From the NCBI GenBank assembly GCA_012064385.1, contig QRDG01002511.1, forward strand, positions 124,001 through 188,000: a stretch of 64,000 nt of DNA, given 5' to 3'. The notes under the pieces are model-generated. The model searched no databases and had not been told where the DNA came from. It saw only the letters and a program-made list of their open reading frames with translations. Positions 32,797 through 45,400 of this stretch are shown one piece after another. Source of the DNA: Puccinellia tenuiflora. Lineage: Eukaryota > Streptophyta > Magnoliopsida > Poales > Poaceae. The position numbers were made by a program, and so were the translations under genes. The stretch's first letter is position 1. Each line of letters starts with the position of its first letter.

Positions 32797-34512
32797 TTCG
32801 ACTGCTCTTCTATAAGCCGCCATGTTTGCATCTTTCGAGTCCCAAGTTCCAGATACTTGCTGGGCTACGAGATCCGAGTCTCCAAAGCACCTGATACGCT
32901 TGATGTTCATCTCCTTGGCCAAACGTAGGCCATGTAGCAAAGCCTCATACTCTGCCATGTTGTTTGTACAATCAAAATGCAACTGAAGGATGTATGCTAA
33001 CTTATCTCCCTTAGGCGATGTTAACACCACGCCGGCTCCTGAACCTTCTAACTATCTGGACCCGTCAAAGTGCATTGTCCAATACTTGGTGCAGGGGGTA
33101 TTTGGTGAAGATGTAAAATCTGTCCAATCATTGACAAATCAACCAAAGCTTGAGAGTTGATCGCTGTCCTAGGCTCATATGTGATATGATAAGGACCCAA
33201 CTCAATTGCCCACTTGGCGACTCGCCCTGTTGCCTCTCTGTTGCGTATAATATCTGCTAGCGGTGCTGAACTCACCACCTTAATTGGATGCTCTTGGAAA
33301 TAATGCTTGAGTTTTCTACTTGCAAGAAAAACTCCATAGACCAACTTCTGCCACTGTGGGTACCTTTGCTTTGACTCTGTGAGAACTTCACTGATGTAGT
33401 AGACAGGTCTTTGTACTGGATACTCCTTTCCTTCCTCTGCTCGTTCCACAACCACTACTGCACTGACAACTCTCTCGTTGGCAGCTACATATAATACCAT
33501 GGGCTCCTTATCTGTAGGAGCTGCAAGCACCGGAGCTGTTGACAAAGTTTTCTTCAACTCCTCAAAAGCACGGTCGGCCTCTTCATCCCATAGGAATTTA
33601 TCTGACTTCTTCAGGAGTCGGTAGAGAGGACCCGCCTTCTCCCCGAGTCTTGAAATAAACCTGCTTAGAGCTGCCACACATCTAGTGAGCTTTTGAACGT
33701 CCTTCAGACAAGTCGGCTTCTGCAAGTTATGGATAGCCTTGATTTTCTCTGGATTTGCCTCAATGCCTCGCTCTGAAACGATGAAGCCTAGGAGTTTGCC
33801 CGCAGGGACTCCAAAAACACACTTGGTTGGGTTGAGCTTCATCTTGTACTTGCGTAGGTTATCAAAGGTTTCTGTCAGATCTGCTATCAGAGAGTCAGCT
33901 TTCTGAGACTTGACAACTACATCATCCACATAAGCATGAATATTCCTTCCAATCTGTTTTTGAAACATTTCTAGATACACCTCTGATATGTAGCTCCTGC
34001 GTTCTTGAGTCCAAAGGGCATTGTTGTGTAACAAAATGCTCCAAAGGGCGTAATGAAGGACGTCTTCAGCTCATCCTCTATGTTGAGTCTGATCTGATGG
34101 TACCCTGAATAGGCATCCAAGAAACAAAGCAACTCTGACCCCGCTGTGGAGTCGATGATCTGGTCGATACGAGGTAAGGTGAACGGGTCCTTAGGGCAAT
34201 GCTTGTTTAGGCCCGTGAAGTCGATGCACATACGCAACTCTCCTGTTTTCTTTGGTACTAACACTGGATTGGCCACCCACTCTGTGTGAAAGACCTCCTT
34301 AATAAACTCGGCTGCGAGGAGCCGAGCCACCTCTTCTCCTATAGCTTTCCTCCTGTCATCATGAAACTTGCGCAGACCCTGCTTAACTGGTCTTGCATTA
34401 GGATTAACATGTAAGCTGTGCTCGGCGAGTTCTCTCGGACTCCTGGCATGTCAGATGGCTTCCATGCAAAGACATCCCGATTCTCACGAATGAACTCGAC
34501 GAGCGCGCTTTC
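32797..34512 (-). pseudogene. Gypsy-2 pol: RT and RNase H (frameshifted)
   Basis: Minus strand, split between three frames. The RT part (33971-34330 and on) has ELRMCIDFTGLNKHCPKDPF, LDAYSGYHQI and the catalytic YVDD (IHAYVDDVVVKS). RNase H follows (YISEVLTESKQRYPQWQKLVYG, VLASRKLKHYFQ), then the start of a second RNase H (FDCTNNMAEYEALLHGL). Frameshifts lie near 34437, near 33965 (a T-run one base shorter than in Gypsy-1) and near 33147 (one base lost against Gypsy-1). LARD-1 ends the segment in the second RNase H. Two RNase H domains in tandem are a Tat-lineage trait. Confidence 0.88.
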
Positions 34513-36597
34513 CTATTTATCAGAGAGGTGTGCCCCAATGGTGAACTGCTTGGAAGAATCACCAGGGGTAAAGTCAACTTGCTTTGTGTCCTGAGCTGAC
34601 TTGAATTTCATCTTCTCCTCTGTGGCCGGCTTCTTAAGGACCGAGTTGTCCTCCGGGTCCACGTTTGCCTTGTAAAACTTCAGCTCCTCTTGAGCACAAG
34701 CTGTCTCAGCCATAGCTGCATCACCTAACTCACACTCCAACGCCATCTGTCTGCTGCCATTAACTGTAATGACTCCTACTGGACCTGGCATCTTGAGCTT
34801 CAAGTAAACATAACATGGCCTGGCCATAAACTTAAAATATGCAGGTCGACCAAAGAGAGCATGATATGGACTCTTAAGATCCACTACCTCAAAAGGCATA
34901 ATCTCTGAACGAAAATTCTCCACTGTGCCAAAAGCAACCTCAAGGTAAATCTTACCAATGGGTTTAGCCGACTTCCCTGGTACTATCCCATGGAACACTG
35001 TCTCTGTTGGAATTAGCTGTCTATCTTGCAGCTGCATCCTCTTGAATGTGTCATAATATAAGATGTTGATACTACTTCCACCATCCATAAGCACTTTGTT
35101 CAATGTATAGCCCCCAACTTGGGGTGCCACCACCAAGGCTAGCTGCCCTGGTTCGTCGACTCTTGGAGGATGATCTGCCCGACTCCATGTGATGGTTTGT
35201 TCTGACCACCTGAGCCACTGTGGAAGGGCCGGCTCTACTGCATTAACTGCTCTAACTTTTAACTTCTTGGAACGTTTGGACGTACTAGTTGTGAAGACAT
35301 GGTAACTGCCATGACTCGGGTTTTGCTGCCGAGTTGTGACATAATACTGCCCATTGCCATCATGGAGCTGCTTCGGGTTCTGCTGGAACCCGCCCTGCTG
35401 GTTACCTCCTCCTTGAGGTTGGTTTGGATTATTGCCGGCTCCTCCGCCGTTATTGCCGGGTCCTCCGGCTCCATTGTTTCCTCTATACCCATTGTTGTTA
35501 CCTCTGTTTCCTGGCCCTTGGAACCCGGCACGCTGCAAGTCTACGCACTGTCCCAAGGTATGACCGCATCTGCCGTTCTTGGCGTGTTTAGGGCATGGAA
35601 TCCTCAAGACCTCCTCTGTGCTTGGAGTACGGCCTTGGTATCCATTAGAATTATTGTCCTTGCGTCTGACCCCAGTGTTTGTGTTAGCCACTAGGTCAGA
35701 GTTATCTCCATACGGCCGCTTGCCACCACCTTGATTCTGGTTTTGATTCTGGTTCTGACTCTGACCATTGCCACCTTGTCCTTTAGTCCCTTCCTCCTGA
35801 TCCTTTGTTTTGTCTGTGGCAGCGTGCTTATTAGCACCTGCCATGATCTCACCAATCGTAAGGGGAATACCTTGATTCAGGCTCTCCTTCATACGACCTA
35901 GCTTCCAACTCAAGGGATTGTAACTGCAATTTCTCTCCATCGCCATTAACACTGAAACTGGTGGGAGTCCTTGTGAGGAGTTGATGATTTCTGAGACCCG
36001 CTTCATCCAGTGCCTTGCTGACTCGCCCTTCCTCTGAACACACCGCTCCAGGTCCTCGATGGTACTGAGCTTTTTGCATGTGCCCTAGAAGTTCTGAATA
36101 AAAGCCGCCTTCAATTGCTCCCAAGAGTTGATTGACCTAGGAGGCAAGTTGCGCATCCAAACCTTGGCTGCTCCCTCCATCATAAGATACATGAACTTGG
36201 CACACAAATTATCTGTGGCATTGCGAATACTCATCGCCATCTCGTATGTACCCAACCAAGAGGTCGGGTCCATGTTGGGCTCATAATTGGGAACCTTGCG
36301 CGGCTCCTTAAAACTGCTGGGGAAGGACTCGGACCTGATGGCATCAGACAGGCACTCTGGTCCTGTTAACGCTGGGGAAGTACCAGGAGAAGTCACCTCT
36401 TCGTGGACCCGAGTTGGCTGAGGCGGGTTAGCTGCACCCGCTAACGCTCTGTCCCTCTCTGCCTCCCGAGCTCTTGCTGCTTCTCTTTCTCGTCGTTGCC
36501 TTGCTTCATCAACCACTAGCTGAGCTCATGAAGTAGTTGGTATGTTTGCACGATTCCTCTCTTGTTCACGACGCCTTTCACTTGTAGAGTTGGCCGG
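34513..36597 (-). pseudogene. Gypsy-2 gag C-terminus and protease
   Basis: Minus strand. It covers the capsid-type domain (SFKEPRKVPNYEPNMDPTSW), a Q/N/G-rich linker, a Cys/His cluster (CPKHAKNGRCGHTLGQC) and a retropepsin-like protease with LMDGGSSINILYYD. Stops: TGA at 36526-36528 (CGA in Gypsy-3), TAG at 36085-36087 (CAG in Gypsy-3) and TAG at 34513-34515. The first two are C-to-T changes. LARD-2 separates this part from the gag N-terminus at 46578. Confidence 0.88.
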
Positions 36598-36602
36598 GTT
36601 GT

Positions 36603-39600
36603 TGTAGCGCCCCGACCCCAGAACTATACAATGGAACGTTGTGTAACCGGTCATGCTACATAATTGAGGGTTACTGGGTTTACCAATCCCAGGCCAAAAC
36701 TCATTGGCAGGTGTGCTCGGAATGGATCATCGGCACACAACACCTCAATCATGCCATAAGCTCAGACATCGCTTCCATGTATAGTAAAGAGATCAAGACT
36801 TGTGGAACAAACTGGTACATTGCATGACTCTACGACACAAAACATATAGCAACTCATATAATGAGAAGAATACAAATATTACACATCAAAAGGATCACAG
36901 ATCCAACAATTCAACAAGCGGAAGCGGGTAGTGTTGTCTAACAACAAGAAGCAAATATATGGCCTAAGAGGCCTACAATAAACATCTCCCAGCCAGCTTG
37001 TTCCACGGTCCCAAGCTGCCACCTGGGAACCCCAGACTACTCGTCGAAGTCAACATAGAACCCACCTTCCAGTTCGGTGGCGTCCTCCTCTGAAACAAAT
37101 AATAATCAACAAAGCAAGGCTGAGTACGACGTACTCGCAAGAATTAGTAGGGCGATATAGGCCCGATGCTGACGGAGGCTTTAAAGCTGTATAAGTAGTT
37201 GTTTTTGCAGAAAGCTAGTTTTTATCCTTCCGAAGACTAAGACTCATGGCATCGACTACTCAGAGGTTTTCATAAGGGGATAAGATAGTAAACTTTTCTT
37301 CTTCGGTTCCCATGGAACCTACTGTCATCAGAATCACCACTTATCTCCACCAAGGCACTCCCTCGAATCTCCCTCGAGGAAATGAACCTTTTAACACAAG
37401 TTGAGTTGCAACCTCTAGCTGCCAGATTTTAATTAAGATCAGGTTCAGGTTTTCTATGAGCTAATCCGCCTTTCCCAAGATTTTGTCCATAACCGTGGAC
37501 ACGGCTTTTCAAAAATATTAAACCCTGCAGGGGTGTACTGTTTTTACCATTGGTACCGTCCGACCCCTTGCCTGTACATTTAGCTCTCTTCCGGGGAAAG
37601 CCGGCAGGGCGGGCGCGGTTAAACCTTTACAAAGCATGAGACTATCCAAGGGTCATCGTGACGACAGGACAAGTTCAGCGCCTATTTCAACACCCTGCCC
37701 CATCGCCACTCCTATCAACACCACCATCATCATCATCTTCTTTTTCATCCATCCAACTCACACGCAAATGGAAAGCGCAAACTAGAGGACCCTTGGATAC
37801 GCCCGCACTAATTATTCGGTTAGTAAGGAGCCCATACTCCCACCTCTAGAAGCACGCTCGGTTTCTTGGTTCTAGCTAAAAGCACTCTCAGCCTAGGCGG
37901 CAAGAATGAGGAAAAACACCAACAACCTTGTTGGCAACTCATCCAAGCCTTTTAGCAAATTAATTATTAACACAAGTTTCCACCATTGTCCGACATTCAA
38001 TCCACTCCACAATTATGGAAATTATTCAACGGACAACTTAAGCATCGACTAAGCATGGCTAAGCATATCTAAGCATAACATACATCAGATATGATTTATC
38101 TCAGGCCAACACATCAAGCTATGGTTCATAGGTAGGGAAACATAGTAATGGTTCAGGGAACATGCAAGTTATAGGAATTCTATCCACTGAACAAAAGTTG
38201 TTGCTAGAATCGAATGCAATATTATGGTGGATAAAATACTTGTACTAATAGGATGAGATATGCCAAGAAGGTTAGGTTAGCTCTTGCCTTGTTGATAAAG
38301 ATGGTCGCAATAGTTGTCGAGGTATTGTGGTGGAACCTCGGCTCCTGAATCTAACGGAACACAAACAATAACAAGAGACGAAATAAATAACACGAAGACA
38401 AGGTGCAATGCACAATCATGATGAGATGATCATATTATGCAATTAAAAGTATTTGGGCATGTCCCACAAGTTAAATGGAACCCCTAAATTAAATATTGTA
38501 ATTATTGGGTTAAAACTCCATCTTTAGCTTAGTGAATTAGGTAATTATCCAAAATGTCCAGTACTGAATTATGAGGTAAATATGCATTAAAATGACATTA
38601 TTAGATAGGTATTAATCCACTGATCATTTTGGTATATCATTTGCAATTTTAGAGTTAATATTTATCAAGTTATGATAATTTCAACAATTGATTTAATTCT
38701 GCCATTTTAGTTAATTTTAATGAACATCACCAAAATTAATTCTACAACTCTCTAAAATGACATAAACTTGTAGATCATTGCTTGCTGAACAATTTGAGCA
38801 ATTATTCATAATTTTTGAATAAGTAAAACTCAAGTTATGAATTATCTAAAGTTGGAATTAAATCTGCCATTTTAGTAATTTTTATTAAACAGCAATTTAA
38901 ATGTTTATTATTGGTTGGAAAATGGAACTACTATTTAGATATTCTTTTCCTGAACATTTTAAGATCTTATTTGCAATTTTTGGATAATTATTCATAAAGT
39001 TATGGATTTTATAAATTCCACTTTATTTCTGCCATTTCTGTTTTTATTAATTAAAGGCAATTTAATTTGTCCAAATAATTTAAACAGAGGCACTAAAAGA
39101 TAGGCATTTTATTGCTGAGCATTTTGACATATTATTTGCATTTTTCTGAATTATAAAACTCTAGATATGAATTTCTAAAATTTGAATAACTAATAGGTGA
39201 TTTTGCATTTCACATTTAAATTCATATTCAAAAATTCATTTGCATGTGTGAGTGACATATTTGAGTAGGTTATGAAATTAGAAACCTTCTAATACTTTGT
39301 TTGTAATTTTTGGATCTACCAATTAAAAGATATGGCATTTTCTATTTTTCTGTAATTTCTGAAAATTAAGAACTGAAGAACTGCTGACGTCACGTGACGT
39401 CATCAGGAGGCAGCTGCGGCCGGTTGATCACCGATTCGTCGTCTGGGCGTGGAATTGGGCGCGGGCAAGCATTGCACCAGCTAGAGTAGGTGGAGAGGAG
39501 CCAGGGGGAGCGGAGGGGCAGACCATATGGTCACCGGAACGGCGTCCACGGCGAGGTACAGCGGCGGCCGACGGCGGCCTACGGCGGCAACGACGCACTA

Positions 39601-40746
39601 GGGAGGGAGGGGAGGAGAGGGGATGTCCAGGAGATAGCCTAGCTCACCCTCGATGCGTGGACGTGCTCGTAGGTGACGGGGAAGGTCGGAGACGACGGCG
39701 CTCGTGCTCAACAGGCGGCGGCCGGAGGCGGAGATGACGGCGACGATGGCCTCGAATTCGGCCGCCCCGCACCGATTCCTTCGGCGTGGAGGAGAAGCAC
39801 GACGAGGCGGTCCTGATGGTGGCATCCATGTGCTCCGCGGTGGCCGGAGTCCCCGGGACGGTGCGGCGGCCGGAGGCGGGGAAAAGTGGCGGCGGCAGGG
39901 AAGCTAGGGTTAGGGTTTTGGCGCGTGGGAGAGAGAGCAGCAGGAGGGAGGAGCACGGCGTGCGGTGCTCGACTTATTGACCAGAGAGAGAGGGGGGCCG
40001 GCAGCAAGGGATCGGCAGAGGGAAGGCCACGGCGGCCATGGCGGCAGTGAATTCACTGTCGCCACAGGGGAGACGGCAATTTTGCGATAACCCCCCCGCC
40101 TACCTTTTTCTTTTCTATTTTATTTCTTTAATGAAACAGCAGCCTTCTCTATTTAATCTAGGCACCAAAACACTTTCCAAAAATTAGGGAAAAATTCATG
40201 GAGGTTCAGAAGGTTATAAGTGAGCTCACCCTATTTTTGGTTTTGAATTTTGGAAAGGTTTAACTGGTTTCAAATTCAGAGTTGATTTGCAACTATTTGA
40301 AGTTCTCATTTTTAATTGAGGCCCTTATACCTTTTTATAAATTCTAGAGAAATTCACAGGGCCTATATATATTATTTGGAACCTGTGATAAAATTTGCAG
40401 CCCATTTGAAAAACATTTCATGTGTTGACATTTCAGATATTGCTCTCTTGCAATTTTGGCTTTAATTAACTATTTGCATTTTCAAATGCAGTTAAATTTG
40501 GCAACAATTATATTTGTATTTGTTTGGAACTTCCTGGACAAATTGGAAATTCCAGAATGATTTGGTTTCACCAATTTGGGCAAGGCAGTTGGTTTGGAAT
40601 TTTAGGAAGGGTTTGCTCCCTTTTAAAGATTTTCAATGTTGGCAATATTTAATTTAGCAAATTTAAATATGTATGCCATGATGCAATGCAAAGCAAAAAG
40701 TGAAAATTTGGCCCATATTTTAGGGTTCCAATTCTGGGCTGTTACA
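36603..40746 (-). repeat. LARD-2 3' LTR
   Basis: On the plus strand from TGTAGCGCCCCGACCCC to GGGCTGTTACA. Left part mixed, middle very AT-rich (38400-39380), then a GC-rich block (39400-40080) that yields many meaningless frames on both strands. It contains an 18-bp ACGT palindrome (39385-39402) and a TAGGGTTAGGGTTTT telomere-like motif near 39906. Confidence 0.92.
39385..39402. promoter_or_regulatory. 18-bp bZIP-type palindrome in LARD-2 LTR
   Basis: TGACGTCACGTGACGTCA reads the same on both strands. It combines two TGACGTCA sites with a central CACGTG G-box, all known plant bZIP targets. It is conserved in the other LTR (45197-45214). It lies at the border of the AT-rich and GC-rich halves. 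Confidence 0.6.
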
Positions 40747-42407
40747 AATCTACCCCCCTTACAAGAATCTCGCCCCGAGATTCCTAGAGTAGGAAGAGAG
40801 AGAGGAGGAAACATGACAACCCTTAACTTCAACGATCTTCTCGATCCCACGATGATCTTCCTTGTTGCAGAGAGTAGGTAGCAAGCATGACGTGCCGACG
40901 AGAAAGTCAGAAGATAGTTCAAGGTGATAGACAAATTTTCACCAAGGGTTGGAAATATGAACTTTGCACAAGACCATAAGCCATTGGGGAAAACTAGGAA
41001 CAACTTGACCATACAAAGGTCGAGCAGAGGATGGGAGAAACGACCGAGAGACATTTTTAGCAACACCACGTTAATGTTCTCCTCGATGTTCTAGATACCA
41101 CTATCAGGCTTCGGAAAAGCCTTCAATAGGTCATCAAGTGGAGGTCGGACCTTTAAGATTGCAAAGAGACCATAAGGGCAACTTCCAGAACAAGTAGCAC
41201 AAAATCCTCATGGAGAGTGGTTTGATTTTACGAAAGGCAAGAGGATACCACAATAGACCTTCCAGTTAAGTAGGGCTACCACAACCTCAAACTTGACGGA
41301 TTTACACAAGGCCTATGTCATACTCTTAAGGAACACCAACCATCATTTCTGCTTGAGATTCAGATTTGGTTAAGCGTGCGGAAATTTCAGACTTGACACG
41401 TCTGAGAGAGGAGTTACAAAAGTTAACGAGGGGTAAGGTTCTCAAGAATTGACCACAGCGTCAAGCTCCAGAACATGAGCTAGATGACGGACCACAAGGG
41501 TAACATGCATCGGAACACACCAATGCACGATAACACTTGACTGTCAACTGACAGATAAGGGTCGGACAACAGATTAAGAGTAAGGAAACAGGCTAGCAAC
41601 AATATCAAGATAATGCAGAAGCCCTTGTTAGCACTCTTCCGACAACTAGTGCCGAAAGGGTTTTACTAACAAGTGTTATTGGAGGAAAACACAAACTTTG
41701 ATAGAAAACTCGCTAAGAGCAATCTTGTCGTGATCCAGATGGTTTCATGACAGAATATCCAGCTATAGCTCGTGACAGAGAAGAGGTTTGTTGCCGCATT
41801 TCAATTACGACTACAACCACCAAATTGAAGATTAACTTCAAACATGGCCAACCTAACGTAGGGTTTAACAATTAACATCAGGATTCAACGGGAAAGATCT
41901 TGGGTTAAAGATTAGCTTCATGTATTGGGACTCACAAATAGCATAGTGCTCACATGGGTGACAACCCTCATGAATCAATACACCAGAATTCCAGTACAAT
42001 CCGGAACCTTCGGTTCAAGACCATGGGCCATAACTCAAAGAGAGGAATACCCGATTAGGTGTGAAACATTTTTAAGGCTTCGGATGTCTTGCACCTTCTT
42101 CTTCATTGGGTGAGAACAACGGAGTTTACTTCGGTTTCTGGAAACGGAAACAACCTAACCAGTAGACTAAAGGTAGGAAACCAACCCCGTGAACCTAATT
42201 TCTTGAATCGCCAGACGAGCAGAAGAACCGCTAAATCAAATAGAGGTAAGATGACTCAGAGTTAGAGCGAGTTGGATAAGAAGTAAAAAGAAACCTAAGA
42301 GGGTTTTCACAACTCATTTTTAGGTTATAAATAGCTTTCACGACACTAGACTCGACATCGACCAATAGAACGGGTTTCCTACAGGCAGTCCTGCTCTGAT
42401 ACCAACT
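40747..42407 (-). other. LARD-2 internal domain, non-coding
   Basis: 1661 bp. On the minus strand it ends with GAATCTCGGGGCGAGATTC (40765-40783, arms of 8 bp) and the polypurine tract AAGGGGGGTAGATT (40747-40760) before the 3' LTR. The primer site complement CTGCTCTGATACCAA (42391-42405) is at the other end. No frame with a retroelement domain is seen; the longest frames (for example 40760-41069) are short and unrecognised. Confidence 0.8.
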
Positions 42408-45400
42408 TGTAGCGCCCCGACCCCAGAAACTATACAGTGGAACGTTGTGTAACCGGTCATGCTACATAATTGAGGGTTACTGGGTTTACCAATCCCAGGC
42501 CAAAACTCATTGGCAGGTGTGCTCGGAATGGATCATCGGCACACAACACCTCAATCATGCCATAAGCTCAGACATCGCTTCCATGTATAGTAAAGAGATC
42601 AAGACTTGTGGAACAAACTGGTACATTGCATGACTCTACGACACAAAACATATAGCAACTCATATAATGAGAAGAATACAAATATTACACATCAAAAGGA
42701 TCACAGATCCAACAATTCAACAAGCGGAAGCGGGTAGTGTTGTCTAACAACAAGAAGCAAATATATGGCCTAAGAGGCCTACAATAAACATCTCCCAGCC
42801 AGCTTGTTCCACGGTCCCAAGCTGCCACCTGGGAACCCCAGACTACTCGTCGAAGTCAACATAGAACCCACCTTCCAGTTCGGTGGCGTCCTCCTCTGAA
42901 ACAAATAATAAGCAACAAAGCAAGGCTGAGTACGACATACTCGCAAGAATTAGTAGGGCGATATAGGCCCGATGCTGACGGAGGCTTTAAAGCTGTATAA
43001 GTAGTTGTTTTTGCAGAAAGCTAGTTTTTATCCTTCCGAAGACTAAGACTCATGGCATCGACTACTCAAAGGTTTTCATAAGGGGATAAGATAGTAAACT
43101 TTTCTTCTTCGGTTCCCATGGAACCTACTGTCATCAGAATCACCACTTATCTCCACCAAGGCACTCCCTCGAATCTCCCTCGAGGAAATGAACCTTTTAA
43201 CACACGTTGAGTTGCAACCTCTAGCTGCCAGATTTTAATTAAGATCAGGTTCAGGTTTTCTATGAGCTAATCCGCCTTTCCCAAGATTTTGTCCATAACC
43301 GTGGACACGGCTTTTTGAAAAGATTAAACCCTGCAGGGGTGTACTGTTTTTACCATCGGTACCGTCCGACCCCTTGCCTGTACATTTAGCTCTCTTCCGG
43401 GGAAAGCCGGCAGGGCGGGCGCGGTTAAACCTTTACAAAGCATGAGACTATCCAAGGGTCATCGTGACGACAGGACAAGTTCAGCGCCTATTTCAACACC
43501 CTGCCCCATCGCCACTCCTATCAACACCACCATCATCATCATCATCATCTTCTTTTTCATCCATCCAACTCACACGCAAATGGAAAGCGCAAACTAGAGG
43601 ACCCTTGGATACGCCCGCACTAATTATTCGGTTAGTAAGGAGCCCATACTCCCACCTCTAGAAGCACGCTCGGTTTCTTGGTTCTAGCTAAAAGCACTCT
43701 CAGCCTAGGCGGCAAGAATGAGGAAAAACACCAACAACCTTGTTGGCAACTCATCCAAGCCTTTTAGCAAATTAATTATTAACACAAGTTTCCACCATTG
43801 TCCGACATTCAATCCACTCCACAATTATGGAAATTATTCAACGGACAACTTAAGCATCGACTAAGCATGGCTAAGCATATCTAAGCATAACATACATCAT
43901 ATATGATTTATCTCAGGCCAACACATCAAGCTATGGTTCATAGGTAGGGAAACATAGTAATGGTTTAGGGAACATGCAAGTTATAGGAATTCTATCCACT
44001 GAACAAAAGTTGTTGCTAGAATCGAATGCAATATTATGGTGGATAAAATACTTGTACTATTAGGATGAGATATGCCAAGAAGGTTAGGTTAGCTCTTGCC
44101 TTGTTGATAAAGATGGTCGCAATAGTTGTCGAGGTATTGTGGTGGAACCTCGGCTCCTGAATCTAACGGAACACAAACAATAACAAGAGACGAAATAAAT
44201 AACACGAAGACAAGGTGCAATGCACAATCATGATGAGATGATCATATTATGCAATTAAAAGTATTTGGGCATGTCCCACAAGTTAAATGGAACCCCTAAA
44301 TTAAATATTGTAATTATTGGGTTAAAACTCCATCTTTAGCTTAGTGAATTAGGTAATTATCCAAAATGTCCAGTACTGAATTATGAGGTAAATATGCATG
44401 AAAATGACATTATTAGATAGGTATTAATCCACTGATCATTTTGGTATATCATTTGCAATTTTTGAGTTAATATTTATCAAGTTATGATAATTTCAACAAT
44501 TGATTTAATTCTGCCATTTTAGTTAATTTTAATGAACATCACCAAAATTAATTCTACAACTCTCTAAAATGACATAAACTTGTAGATCATTGCTTGCTGA
44601 ACAATTTGAGCTATTATTCATAATTTTTGAATAAGTAAAACTCAAGTTATGAATTATCTAAAGTTGGAATTAAATCTGCCATTTTAGTAATTTTTATTAA
44701 ACAGCAATTTAAATGTTTATTATTGGTTGGAAAATGGAACTACTATTTAGATATTCTTTTCCTGAACATTTTAAGATCTTATTTGCAATTTTTGGATAAT
44801 TATTCATAAAGTTATGGATTTTATAAATTCCACTTTATTTCTGCCATTTCTGTTTTTATTAATTAAAGGCAATTTAATTTGTCCAAATAATTTAAACAGA
44901 GGCACTAAAAGATAGGCATTTTATTGCTGAGCATTTTGACATATTATTTGCATTTTTCTGAATTATAAAACTCTAGATATGAATTTCTAAAATTTGAATA
45001 ACTAATAGGTGATTTTGCATTTCACATTTAAATTCATATTCAAAAATTCATTTGCATGTGTGAGTGACATATTTGAGTAGGTTATGAAATTAGAAACCTT
45101 CTAATACTTTGTTTGTAATTTTTGGATCTACCAATTAAAAGATATGGCATTTTCTATTTTTCTGTAATTTCTGAAAATTAAGAACTGAAGAACTGCTGAC
45201 GTCACGTGACGTCATCAGGAGGCAGCTGCGGCCGGTTGATCACCGATTCGTCGTCTGGGCGTGGAATTGGGCGCGGGCAAGCATTGCACCAGCTAGAGTA
45301 GGTGGAGAGGAGCCAGGGGGAGCGGAGGGGCAGACCATATGGTCACCGGAACGGCGTCCACGGCGAGGTACAAGCGGCGGCCGACGGCGGCCTACGGCGG

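Noticed and set aside
39598..40007. Frames around the LARD-2 GC-rich block
   Set aside because: Same compositional effect; low-complexity Ser/Pro/Arg proteins, overlapping on both strands.
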